Assembly (NCBI RefSeq): GCF_030124325.1
Contig: NZ_JASKLR010000009.1
Span: 124,322-188,321 of the forward strand
Direction: 5' to 3'
DNA length: 64,000 nucleotides
Origin: Sinorhizobium sp. 8-89
Lineage (GTDB): Bacteria > Pseudomonadota > Alphaproteobacteria > Rhizobiales > Rhizobiaceae
Shown here: positions 43,555 through 51,797 of the stretch, piece after piece
How the letters are laid out: the number at the start of each line of letters is the position of its first letter
Numbering within the stretch: position 1 is the first letter of the stretch
The notes under the pieces: model-generated
The model's input: the letters and a program-made list of their open reading frames with translations, nothing else
Databases searched by the model: none
Told to the model about the DNA's origin: nothing
Position numbers and translations under genes: made by a program

Positions 43555-44262
43555 TCAATAGCTCTCGAGCGTCAGGTCGAGCCGCTTCGCCGCGCCCAAC
43601 AGGTGCATCTTCATCGCTTCGCGCGCCCGCTTCGGATCCCGGCTGGCAATGGCGTCGCGCAAGGCGACATGCTCCTCGATCGTCACCTCGACGATCTCCT
43701 CGAGAACCGCGGCCGCCCGCGCGGCATCGATCGCCAGGCTGATGCGCTCCGCGATGAACCCGATGAAGACCGAGAAGTACTCGTTTCCGGTGGCGGCAGC
43801 GACTGCGCGGTGAAACGCGAGGTCGGCGACAATGCCTTCCGCCGTCCACTTTTCCCCGCCGCTCATGCTGGCGAGCGCCTCGTCGATACGCTGAAGATCG
43901 TCGGCCGTGTGGTGCAGCGCGGCCAGGCCCGCGGCCTCGATTTCCAGCGGCACGCGCAACTGAAAGAGGTCGCGGAAGCTTTGGCGGTCGGCCAGGTCAT
44001 CCTGCTCGATGCGGATCGGCCGTGCGTGGGCCTCGGTGACGAAGGCACCGACACCCTGGCGCGTCTCGACCAGTCCTTCGTTGCGGAGCTGGGCAATCGC
44101 CTCGCGCACCACGGACCGGCTCACGCCCAGCGCCTTGGCCAGAAAGTGTTCGGTCGGCAGCTTCTCGCCGGGACGCATCCGGCCTTCCGTGATGTCGCGC
44201 GCAATCTGGCCGGCAATGCGTGCCGGCAGATGTTCACTTCGCCTGATATGTCCGAATTCCAT
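43555..44262 (-). CDS. FadR-type GntR regulator (FCD domain)
   Basis: A 235-residue regulator. The winged helix has MRPGEKLPTEHFLAKALGVS then RSVVREAIAQLRNEG. The FCD domain has FQLRVPLEIEAAGLAAL, GIVADLAFHRAVAAATGN and the late TIEEHVALRDAIASRD, with histidines placed as metal ligands. ATG 44262 is chosen since the DNA-binding domain starts soon after. It lies between the FAD-oxidase gene and the TRAP unit, and presumably controls both through the TTGTCTKAYAA sites. Confidence 0.9.
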   Translation of the reverse strand: MEFGHIRRSEHLPARIAGQIARDITEGRMRPGEKLPTEHFLAKALGVSRSVVREAIAQLRNEGLVETRQGVGAFVTEAHARPIRIEQDDLADRQSFRDLFQLRVPLEIEAAGLAALHHTADDLQRIDEALASMSGGEKWTAEGIVADLAFHRAVAAATGNEYFSVFIGFIAERISLAIDAARAAAVLEEIVEVTIEEHVALRDAIASRDPKRAREAMKMHLLGAAKRLDLTLESY

Positions 44263-44306
44263 GATCTTTACGTCCCGCCTCCTCCGCGTCACGTGAGGGT
44301 TTTCTA

Positions 44307-45734
44307 TCAATCCCTCGCGAAACTCAATTGGCAACCGGGGTTCATCCGAAGATCCGGATCGATCGCCGTCTTCGCAGCGGTCAGCAGCCTGCGCCGAACC
44401 TCGGACAGACGCGTGTCGAAGTCGGACTTCTTCAAGCGGCCGATGCCGTGCTCGGCACTGATCGAGCCGTGATAGCCGTCGAGCACTTCGTTGATGATCT
44501 TCTTCGCCTTGTAGATCCGCGCATCGATCTCACTACGCGGCAGGTCACCCGGCGGCAGCACGTTCAGGTGCACGTTGCCGTCGCCGACGTGGCCGTAGGA
44601 GACGCAGACGCATTCCGGAAGCGCGTCATGGACGGCCTTCTGCGCATCGCGCACGAAATCGGCGAGCCGCGACAGCGGAACGGAAACGTCGGTGCGCAAG
44701 TGCGGACCGCGCTTGGCCTGCCCCTCGTTCATGCCCTCGCGGAAAAGCCAGAGATTACGGGACTGCGCCTTGGACGTGGCGACCACCCCGTCGACCACGA
44801 GACCGTCGCCCATGACACCTTCGAGGAAACGTTCCATCAGATCCGACACGTCGACCAGCCCCGAGCCCGAGATTTCGACTAGCGCATAGGCCGGGTGGTC
44901 GCCCGACATCGGCATCGCGAGGTCCGGCATCGCCTCGCGCGCCAGTGTGAAGGCGAGCGGCGGCATGAACTCGAACGCCGACAGAAGGTCGCAGCAATCG
45001 CGACGGGCACGGCGGTAGAGCGCGATCACGTCGTCGAGCGAATTCAGCCCCAGAAGGGCGGTGGCCACCTGATCCGGCATCGGCATCAGTTTCACCGCGA
45101 CCGCCGTGATGATCCCGAGCGTGCCTTCGGCTCCGATGAACAACTGCTTCAGATCAATGCCGCGATTGTCCTTGCGCAGCGTCGACAACGCGTCGAAGAC
45201 CGAACCGTCGGGCAGGACGACTTCCAGCCCCAGCACCAGCTCGCGCGTCATGCCGTAGCGCAGGACATTGATGCCCCCGGCATTGGTGGAGACATTGCCG
45301 CCGATCCGGCAGGACCCCTGCGCACCGAGCGCGAGCGGGAAGAACATTCCAGCTTCCTCGACCTTGTCCTTGAATTCGGACAGGATAGCGCCCGCCTCGA
45401 CGACGGCCGAAAAATCGTCGACGTCAATCCGGCGGATGGCATTCATGCGCTCGAGGCTGAGCACGACCTGGCTTTCCGGCGCATCCGGCGTGGCACCCAG
45501 CACGAGGCCGGTGTTGCCGCCCTGCGGCACGATAGCGACCCCGAGTTCGGCGCAGACGCGCACCGCCTTCGAGACATCCTCGGTAGAGCGCGGACGAAGA
45601 ACCGCGATCGCTCCGGTGGTCACATCGCCGTGCCAGTCTCGACAATAGCGCTCCACCTCATCCCCGAGGAGAACCAGGTCCGCCCCGAGGGCGTCCACGA
45701 ATTTCCGCTGATATGACTGGATACTCACGCTCAC
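44307..45734 (-). CDS. FAD-linked oxidase (GlcD / D-2-hydroxyacid dehydrogenase type)
   Basis: A 475-residue flavoprotein. The FAD_binding_4 domain has IVPQGGNTGLVLGATPD and the pyrophosphate-binding region GNVSTNAGGINVLRYGM. The FAD-oxidase C domain has CVSYGHVGDGNVHLNVLPPG and HGSISAEHGIGRLK. The family oxidises D-lactate, glycolate or D-2-hydroxyglutarate. It could consume the hydroxy acid released by the diketo acid hydrolase. GTG 45734 is chosen as start, with GGAGGGAC before it. It is divergent from the DenD-like gene. Confidence 0.87.
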   Translation of the reverse strand: MSVSIQSYQRKFVDALGADLVLLGDEVERYCRDWHGDVTTGAIAVLRPRSTEDVSKAVRVCAELGVAIVPQGGNTGLVLGATPDAPESQVVLSLERMNAIRRIDVDDFSAVVEAGAILSEFKDKVEEAGMFFPLALGAQGSCRIGGNVSTNAGGINVLRYGMTRELVLGLEVVLPDGSVFDALSTLRKDNRGIDLKQLFIGAEGTLGIITAVAVKLMPMPDQVATALLGLNSLDDVIALYRRARRDCCDLLSAFEFMPPLAFTLAREAMPDLAMPMSGDHPAYALVEISGSGLVDVSDLMERFLEGVMGDGLVVDGVVATSKAQSRNLWLFREGMNEGQAKRGPHLRTDVSVPLSRLADFVRDAQKAVHDALPECVCVSYGHVGDGNVHLNVLPPGDLPRSEIDARIYKAKKIINEVLDGYHGSISAEHGIGRLKKSDFDTRLSEVRRRLLTAAKTAIDPDLRMNPGCQLSFARD

Positions 45735-45805
45735 GTGTCCCTCCCGGCCCCGGCGCTGACGACCTGTGCGGGATGCCAATTATTCTGTTTTCAAACGCAC
45801 CATAT

Positions 45806-45824
45806 AAGGTTATCAGACAACCTT
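45806..45824. promoter_or_regulatory. Candidate operator between the divergent oxidase and DenD-like genes
   Basis: AAGGTT-atcagac-AACCTT, a perfect 6-bp inverted repeat. Its centre reads TTGTCTGATAA on the minus strand, as in the other sites. Confidence 0.6.
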
Positions 45825-45899
45825 ACAATGTCTTTTTTCGGCTGAGTGCTTCGCATCTTCGTCGGAAGCTGGGAACGAAAGCATGGAGGAGGTAATCAC

Positions 45900-46883
45900 A
45901 TGCACATTCTGATCATCGGCGCCGCCGGCATGGTGGGTCGCAAGCTCGCAGCGCGTCTTGCAAAGGACGGAAACCTGGACGGCCGCGCCATCGACGCGAT
46001 GACGCTGATCGACGTCGTCACCCCGGAAGCGCCGGCGGGTTTCACCGGCAGGACCGTCCTTGAAACCGTCGACCTTTCGTCTGTCGGAGAAGCGGAGCGC
46101 CTGGTCGCCGGACGGCCGGATGTGATCTTCCACCTCGCCGCCATCGTGTCGGGCGAAGCCGAACTCGACTTCGACAAGGGCTACCGCATCAATCTCGACG
46201 GCACTCGTTACCTCTTCGACGCGATTCGCATCGCCCACGGCCAGGACGGCTACAAGCCGCGTGTCGTCTTCACCTCGTCGATCGCCGTCTTCGGCGCTCC
46301 CCTGCCCTATCCGATCCCGGACGAGTTTCACACCACTCCGCTCACCAGCTACGGCACCCAGAAAGCCATTTGCGAACTCTTGCTGTCGGACTATTCGCGT
46401 CGCGGCTTCTTCGACGGTATCGGCATCCGCCTCCCGACCATCTGCATCCGTCCGGGCAAGCCCAACAAGGCTGCCTCCGGCTTCTTCTCCAACATCCTGC
46501 GCGAGCCGCTGGTCGGTCAGGAAGCCGTACTTCCGGTCTCCGAGGACGTCCGCCACTGGCACGCCTCGCCGCGCTCGGCCGTCGGCTTCCTGATCCACGG
46601 CGCGACCATCGACGTCGAAAAGGTCGGTCCACGCCGCAACCTTTCCATGCCGGGCCTCAGCGCCACCGTCGGCGAACAGATCGACGCTCTGCGCCGCGTC
46701 GCCGGCGAGAAGGCCGTGTCGCTCATCCGTCGTGAGCCCGACGAGATGATCATGCGCATGTGCGCCGGCTGGGCCCCCGGTTTCGAAGCCAAGCGCGCCA
46801 CCGAGCTCGGCTTCACCGCTGAAAAATCCTTCGATGAAATCATCAAGGTCCACATCGAGGACGAACTGGGAGGCAAGCTCTGA
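45900..46883 (+). CDS. denD: NAD-dependent epimerase/dehydratase family, D-erythronate dehydrogenase-like
   Basis: A 327-residue extended SDR. It starts MHILIIGAAGMVGRKLAARL, with the GxxGxxG motif, then FHLAAIVSGEAELDFDKGY, the serine of VFTSSIAVFG and the YGTQKAICELLL catalytic motif. It resembles DenD, which oxidises D-erythronate at C2. The symbol is by resemblance only: the usual DUF1537 kinase partner is absent here. ATG 45900 follows GGAGGAGGTAATCAC. Its stop overlaps the next start. Confidence 0.75.
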   Translation: MHILIIGAAGMVGRKLAARLAKDGNLDGRAIDAMTLIDVVTPEAPAGFTGRTVLETVDLSSVGEAERLVAGRPDVIFHLAAIVSGEAELDFDKGYRINLDGTRYLFDAIRIAHGQDGYKPRVVFTSSIAVFGAPLPYPIPDEFHTTPLTSYGTQKAICELLLSDYSRRGFFDGIGIRLPTICIRPGKPNKAASGFFSNILREPLVGQEAVLPVSEDVRHWHASPRSAVGFLIHGATIDVEKVGPRRNLSMPGLSATVGEQIDALRRVAGEKAVSLIRREPDEMIMRMCAGWAPGFEAKRATELGFTAEKSFDEIIKVHIEDELGGKL

Positions 46884-47794
46884 TGACCGCGGACAGAGCG
46901 AATGCGGTCCGGCGCATTGCCTTTCTCGGCACCGGCCTCATGGGCGCGCCGATGGCGCGCCGCCTGCTGAAGGCAGGTTTTCCCGTCACCGTCTGGAACC
47001 GTGACGCCTCCAAAACCGAAGCCCTGGCGACCGACGGCGCAAGCCTCGCAGCCACGGCCGCCGACGCTGCGCGTGATGCCGACGTCGTCTTCACCATGCT
47101 GAGCGACGGAAACGCCGTCGGCCAGGTTCTGTTCGAAGCCGGCGTCGCCGAAGTCCTGAGGGCCGGCGCGACCGTCGTCGATTCCTCGTCGATCGCCCCG
47201 CCGATCGCCCGCGATCATGCCGCCCGCCTCGCTGAACTCGGCGTCGCCCACGTCGATGCCCCGGTCTCCGGCGGCGTCGTCGGCGCCGAAGCCGGGGCGC
47301 TCGCCATTATGGCTGGCGGCAAGGCCGAGGTTATCGCCGGCCTCACGGACGTCTTTGCCGCGCTTGGCCGCGTCACGCATGTCGGCCCCGCCGGCGCCGG
47401 CCAGGTCTGCAAGCTGGCCAACCAGCAGATCGTCGCCATCACCATCGGCGCGGTTGCCGAGGCGATGATCCTCGTGGAAGCTGGCGGCGCGGATCGCGGC
47501 AGGTTCCGCGACGCCATTCGCGGCGGCTTCGCCGAGAGCCGGATCCTTGACCTGCACGGCGCCCGCATGGTGAACCGCACCTTCGCGCCCGGCGGTCCCT
47601 CTCGGCTGCAGCTGAAGGACCTGGATGCGATTGCCGCCATGGCCGATCTCCTCGATCTGGAATTGCCATTGACGGCCGTGGTACGGAGCGAATTCCGTGA
47701 CTTCGTGACCGATGGCGGCGGCGAAAAGGATCACAGCGCGCTTCTGCTGCATCTGGAGAAGGTCAACGGAAGAGAACGGGAGAAAGATCAATGA
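46883..47794 (+). CDS. NAD(P)-dependent beta-hydroxyacid dehydrogenase
   Basis: A 303-residue member of the 3-hydroxyisobutyrate/tartronate-semialdehyde/L-threonate dehydrogenase family. It has IAFLGTGLMGAPMARRLLKAG, the substrate motif DAPVSGGVVGAEAGALAIM and the catalytic lysine in GQVCKLANQQ. It overlaps both neighbours (TGATG and ATGA junctions), so the three genes are translationally coupled. It could reduce or oxidise a C3-C4 product of the sugar-acid pathway. Confidence 0.85.
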   Translation: MTADRANAVRRIAFLGTGLMGAPMARRLLKAGFPVTVWNRDASKTEALATDGASLAATAADAARDADVVFTMLSDGNAVGQVLFEAGVAEVLRAGATVVDSSSIAPPIARDHAARLAELGVAHVDAPVSGGVVGAEAGALAIMAGGKAEVIAGLTDVFAALGRVTHVGPAGAGQVCKLANQQIVAITIGAVAEAMILVEAGGADRGRFRDAIRGGFAESRILDLHGARMVNRTFAPGGPSRLQLKDLDAIAAMADLLDLELPLTAVVRSEFRDFVTDGGGEKDHSALLLHLEKVNGREREKDQ

Positions 47795-49575
47795 CCGACG
47801 ACAGGAAGGCAGCCCCGCGGCTGCGCTCGCAGGACTGGTTCGATAACCCCGAGCACCTGGACCTGACCGCGCTCTACCTGGAGCGCTTCATGAACTACGG
47901 CACCACACCGGAAGAACTACGGTCCGGCAAACCGATCATCGGCATCGCCCAGTCGGGCAGCGATCTCAACCCCTGCAACCGCCACCATCTGGACCTGGCG
48001 AAGCGCTTGCGCGACGGCATCCGCGATGCAGGCGGCATTCCGATCGAGTTCCCGACCCATCCGCTGTTCGAGAATTGCAAGAGGCCGACGGCGGCGCTCG
48101 ACCGCAATCTCGCCTATCTCGGCCTGGTCGAGATCCTTTACGGCTACCCGCTCGATGGCGTGATCCTGACCACCGGCTGCGACAAGACCACCCCGTCGGC
48201 ACTGATGGCCGCCTCGACTGTCGACATTCCGGCCATCGTCTTTTCCGGCGGACCGATGCTCGACGGCTGGAACGACGGCGATCTCGTCGGCTCCGGTACC
48301 GTGATCTGGCGTTCGCGCCGCAAGTATGCCGCCGGCGAAATAACCCGCGAGCAGTTCCTCGAGGCGGCCCTCGATTCCGCTCCCTCGGTCGGCCATTGCA
48401 ACACCATGGGTACGGCGTCCACGATGAACGCCATGGCCGAAGCGCTTGGCATGTCGCTGACCGGCTGTGCGGCGATCCCGGCAGCCTACCGCGAACGTGG
48501 ACAGATGGCCTATCGCACCGGCCGCCGCGCCGTCGAGCTTGTGCTGCAAGACATCAAGCCGTCCGACATCCTGACGCGCGAGGCGTTCCTGAACGCGATC
48601 AAGGTCAACTCCGCCATCGGCGGGTCTACCAATGCCCAGCCCCACCTAATGGCAATGGCCAAGCACGCGGGAGTAGCGCTCAACCCGGACGATTGGCAGG
48701 TCCATGGCTACGACATACCCCTGCTCGCCAATGTCCAGCCGGCAGGTGCCTATCTCGGCGAACGTTTCCACCGTGCCGGCGGTGTGCCCGCGATCATGTG
48801 GGAACTGCTCAAGGCCGGCAAGATCGACGGCAGCTGTCCGACGGTGACCGGCAAGACAATGGCGGAAAACCTGGAAGGCCGCGAATCCGACGACCGCGAA
48901 GTGATCAGGCCTTTTGCCGAGCCGCTGCGCGAACGCGCGGGCTTCCTCGTCCTCAAGGGCAATCTCTTCGACTTCGCCATCATGAAGATGAGCGTCGTTT
49001 CCGACGGCTTCCGCAAGCGCTACCTGCAGGAGCCGGGACGCGAGGGCGTGTTCGAGGGTCGCGCCATCGTCTTCGACGGGTCTGAGGAATACCACAAGCG
49101 GATCAATGATCCCTCGCTCGAAATCGACGAGAACTGCATCCTGGTGATCCGCGGCAGCGGTCCCAAGGGTTGGCCTGGCTCGGCGGAAGTGGTCAACATG
49201 CAGCCGCCGGATCACCTGCTGAAACGCGGCATCATGAGCCTTCCGACGATCGGCGACGGCCGCCAGTCCGGCACGGCTGACAGCCCGTCGATCCTGAACG
49301 CCTCGCCCGAAAGCGCGGCCGGCGGCGGCCTTGCCTGGGTACGCACCGGCGACACCATACGCATCGACTTCAACGAAGGCCTCTGCGACATGTTGGTGGA
49401 CGATGCCGAAATCGAGCGCCGCAAGGCCGAGGGTATTCCGAAGGTACCGGAGGACGCCACTCCCTGGCAGATGATCTACCGCCAGACCGTGACCCAGCTC
49501 GCGGACGGCGCGACGATCAGGAAGGCGGACGAGTTCCGCCAAATCTCCAAGACGCCGCCGCGGCACAACCACTGA
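47791..49575 (+). CDS. IlvD/Edd-family sugar acid dehydratase (xylonate dehydratase type)
   Basis: A 594-residue Fe-S dehydratase. It aligns over its length with Caulobacter XylD: RSQDWFDNPEHLDLTALYLE, the cluster cysteines C62 (SDLNPCNRHH), C130 (TTGCDKTTP) and C203 (GHCNTMGTAST), NMQPPDHLLKRGIMSLPT, and the identical PRHNH end. It converts an aldonate (for example D-xylonate or L-arabinonate) to its 2-keto-3-deoxy acid, the substrate of the XylX-type enzyme. It is last of the three-gene run and is followed by a strong hairpin. Confidence 0.9.
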   Translation: MTDDRKAAPRLRSQDWFDNPEHLDLTALYLERFMNYGTTPEELRSGKPIIGIAQSGSDLNPCNRHHLDLAKRLRDGIRDAGGIPIEFPTHPLFENCKRPTAALDRNLAYLGLVEILYGYPLDGVILTTGCDKTTPSALMAASTVDIPAIVFSGGPMLDGWNDGDLVGSGTVIWRSRRKYAAGEITREQFLEAALDSAPSVGHCNTMGTASTMNAMAEALGMSLTGCAAIPAAYRERGQMAYRTGRRAVELVLQDIKPSDILTREAFLNAIKVNSAIGGSTNAQPHLMAMAKHAGVALNPDDWQVHGYDIPLLANVQPAGAYLGERFHRAGGVPAIMWELLKAGKIDGSCPTVTGKTMAENLEGRESDDREVIRPFAEPLRERAGFLVLKGNLFDFAIMKMSVVSDGFRKRYLQEPGREGVFEGRAIVFDGSEEYHKRINDPSLEIDENCILVIRGSGPKGWPGSAEVVNMQPPDHLLKRGIMSLPTIGDGRQSGTADSPSILNASPESAAGGGLAWVRTGDTIRIDFNEGLCDMLVDDAEIERRKAEGIPKVPEDATPWQMIYRQTVTQLADGATIRKADEFRQISKTPPRHNH

Positions 49576-49581
49576 CGATCT

Positions 49582-49617
49582 GGCGATCGCACGGGCAAAC
49601 CGCCCCGTGCGATCGCC
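49582..49617. terminator. Long perfect hairpin after the XylD-type gene
   Basis: A 14-bp perfect stem (GGCGATCGCACGGG with CCCGTGCGATCGCC) around an 8-base loop. No U-run, but the stem is strong enough to act as an end signal. Confidence 0.7.
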
Positions 49618-49634
49618 ACTTCCGACTGGGGCCC

Positions 49635-49908
49635 TTGCGCGAGCTTCGAGGATCTCGGCTGATCTTTAACGGATATCGCGGCATCGTAGTCGCTCGCCCC
49701 GGCGGACCGCCTCTATACTGGGTTCCTCCCACCGCCTTTACCGCCGGTGTGATCATTGGAGTTGCAATCGCGCATCCGGTGGCGCCGGTTCGAGGTCTTA
49801 CGGCCGCGCATGTTCGGTGGGTGTTTTGATCATTATCGGTCCTATGGGGCATACGATAACATCTATCAGCCCTATGATGGCACGCGTGAGCAGTCACCAT
49901 ACAGCTGA
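49635..49908 (+). pseudogene. BA14K-family remnant, frameshifted
   Basis: The first frame reads GYRGIVVARPGGPPLYWVPP, then TAFTAGVIIGVAIAHPV and AHVRW, and stops at 49829. Skipping one G in the run 49819-49821 continues with CFDHYRSYGAYDNIYQPYDG and a stop at 49906-49908. That C-terminal block is typical of BA14K-type proteins, where AHVxWCxxRYRSY leads to the YxPYxG tail. The normal N-terminal signal peptide is missing. The next gene starts nine bases after the stop. Confidence 0.65.
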
Positions 49909-49916
49909 GGACCCAC

Positions 49917-50741
49917 GTGACGAACAGGGCGACACTCAAATCGGACCTTCACGCGCTCGGCATCGAGACAGGCGATGCCGTGATGGTGCATGCCTCGCTG
50001 AAGGCGATCGGTGTGGTCGAAGGAGGGGCCGAAAGCGTGGTTGCGGCGCTGCGTGATGCCATAGGACCAACCGGGACCTTGATGGGCTATGCCTCCTGGG
50101 ATCGGTCTCCCTATGAGGAGACGTTGAACGGCGCGCAGATCGCGGAAGAGGTGCGGCGCAACTGGCCGCCGTTCGATCCCGCGACCGCCCGAACCTATCG
50201 TGGTTTCGGTCTGCTGAACCAATTCCTGGCCGAAACGCCCGGCGCATTGCGCAGTGCGCATCCCGATGCGTCAATGGTAGCAATCGGCGCGCTTGCGAAA
50301 GAGCTGATCGAGCCGCACAGACTGGGCCATGCCCTCGGCCGCGGCTCGCCTGTCGAACGCTTTGTCCGGCGCGGCGGAAAAGTGCTCTTGCTTGGAGCTC
50401 CCCTCGATGCGGTCACCGTGCTGCATTACGCAGAGGCGATAGCCGATATCCCGGGAAAACGCCGTGTGACCTACCAGATGCCGATACTCGCACCGAATGG
50501 GGAAGTAATTTGGGAGACCGCTGACGACTTCGATACGAACGGCATCCTCGATTGCTTCGCCATTGACGGAGAACCGGATGCAGTCGAGACGATAGCGAAA
50601 GCGTATGTCTCGCAGGGGCGGCACAGCGAAGGCCAAGTGGGAAACGCACGTTCCTACCTGCTCGGTGCGCAAGATGTCGTCTCTTTTGGGGTAAACTATC
50701 TTGAAACGCGGTTTGGTCACAGGGACGGAAGAAACAGGTGA
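49917..50741 (+). CDS. AAC(3)-family N-acetyltransferase
   Basis: A 274-residue Antibiotic_NAT protein that uses acetyl-CoA. It begins with DLHALGIETGDAVMVHASLKAIG, then GPTGTLMGYASWD, RTYRGFGLLNQFLAETPGALRSAHPD and FVRRGGKVLLLGAPLDAVTVLHYAE, the family histidine region. Similar proteins acetylate the 3-amino group of aminoglycosides, but environmental members have other or unknown substrates. The start is GTG 49917 with TGAGGA before it. There are no resistance-transfer elements nearby. Confidence 0.87.
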   Translation: MTNRATLKSDLHALGIETGDAVMVHASLKAIGVVEGGAESVVAALRDAIGPTGTLMGYASWDRSPYEETLNGAQIAEEVRRNWPPFDPATARTYRGFGLLNQFLAETPGALRSAHPDASMVAIGALAKELIEPHRLGHALGRGSPVERFVRRGGKVLLLGAPLDAVTVLHYAEAIADIPGKRRVTYQMPILAPNGEVIWETADDFDTNGILDCFAIDGEPDAVETIAKAYVSQGRHSEGQVGNARSYLLGAQDVVSFGVNYLETRFGHRDGRNR

Positions 50742-50968
50742 TTGTCTGGTTCCTGGTGGCGCGAGGCGAGTCGACGGAACATCATCCATCTGTTCCTGAA
50801 GCTCGACGAGCGCCTTTTGCGCGAGCGGACCGACGTCCCTCAGAACCTCGATCCGCCCTACTGGACTGCCGCCCATGGGAGTCGACTATGCATCCGTCGC
50901 CTGAGCGGACTCGACTTTAAGGCGATGTCTTAGATCAAGGGGCGCAAAGCTCTCTTGTGGAACAAAAG

Positions 50969-51649
50969 TCACGCTGGGACGGCTATTGTTGCCTGCGTGC
51001 CCGGCTGCGGCCATCGCTGCAGGGCTTCCCGTGCGGCGTCCGTCAAACCGTAGACGCCTCTGTCAAGCCGCTCAAACCAGCCATAGACATTCGCAAGCAA
51101 AATCTTCCCGGCATCCGGTACGCTGGATCTGATTTCACGCACGCGCAGCGGTCCTGACGCCAGCGCTACCGCACAGCCGAGCGCCTGCTGACGGTATGCG
51201 GTCATGACAGGCGCGCGCGTGCTCCCGCCGATTGCGGGATCGCCGCGTCGCCTCTGGTGTTCGCGCATAAGCCTCGAACGCCGTTTCGGATTGGTCCGCG
51301 GCATCGGCGACACGGAGCCAACGATAACGCTGACATCGCCGGCATCGGAAATGCCGAGCATGCCGATCCCGAGCCTGCGGCAGAGATCGCGGTAGCGTTT
51401 GTCGGCTTCCCGTCCTTTGCCCTTGGCCGAGACTCGCGCCGCGATCCAGACCTCGTCTGCGACCGCTGCGCGATCGACGGCCTGCAGGATCAGCTCCAGA
51501 TTGAAGCTCAGTTTCAGCTCGCAGATCACGACCACAGGCGGATCGTCATCGCTGAGGCCGACGAGATCGCAGCCGCCAACTTCGCCCTTGACGACGTAAC
51601 CTGCCTTTTCAAGAAAGCCTTTGACGGGCAGATAAAGCGAAGTTTCCAT
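50969..51649 (-). CDS. DUF2161 protein, PD-(D/E)XK nuclease-like
   Basis: A 226-residue protein. The N-terminal part has GCDLVGL followed by VVVICELKLSFNLEL, matching the D...ExK core of the PD-(D/E)XK fold, and then LILQAVDRAAVADEVWIAA. The C-terminus ends in a winged-helix-like segment ILLANVYGWFERLDRGVYGL. DUF2161 proteins are predicted phosphodiesterases with no assigned role. The gene is monocistronic. Confidence 0.82.
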   Translation of the reverse strand: METSLYLPVKGFLEKAGYVVKGEVGGCDLVGLSDDDPPVVVICELKLSFNLELILQAVDRAAVADEVWIAARVSAKGKGREADKRYRDLCRRLGIGMLGISDAGDVSVIVGSVSPMPRTNPKRRSRLMREHQRRRGDPAIGGSTRAPVMTAYRQQALGCAVALASGPLRVREIRSSVPDAGKILLANVYGWFERLDRGVYGLTDAAREALQRWPQPGTQATIAVPA

Positions 51650-51797
51650 ATGCCTGCAAATCGAAGCCGAGAATCGTTCGATAAACTACATCGATCCGCC
51701 CGTATGGGACACCGGATCTATCGCCGCCGCCGCAGTTATACGGAGTTCCTGTCGATACATCGTGCGATTTCCGAAGCACAGAAGAATGTTCGCCAAC

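Noticed and set aside
50742..50933. Short frames downstream of the acetyltransferase gene
   Set aside because: Tryptophan/arginine-rich, without ribosome site or family motif; only about 230 bp of gap.
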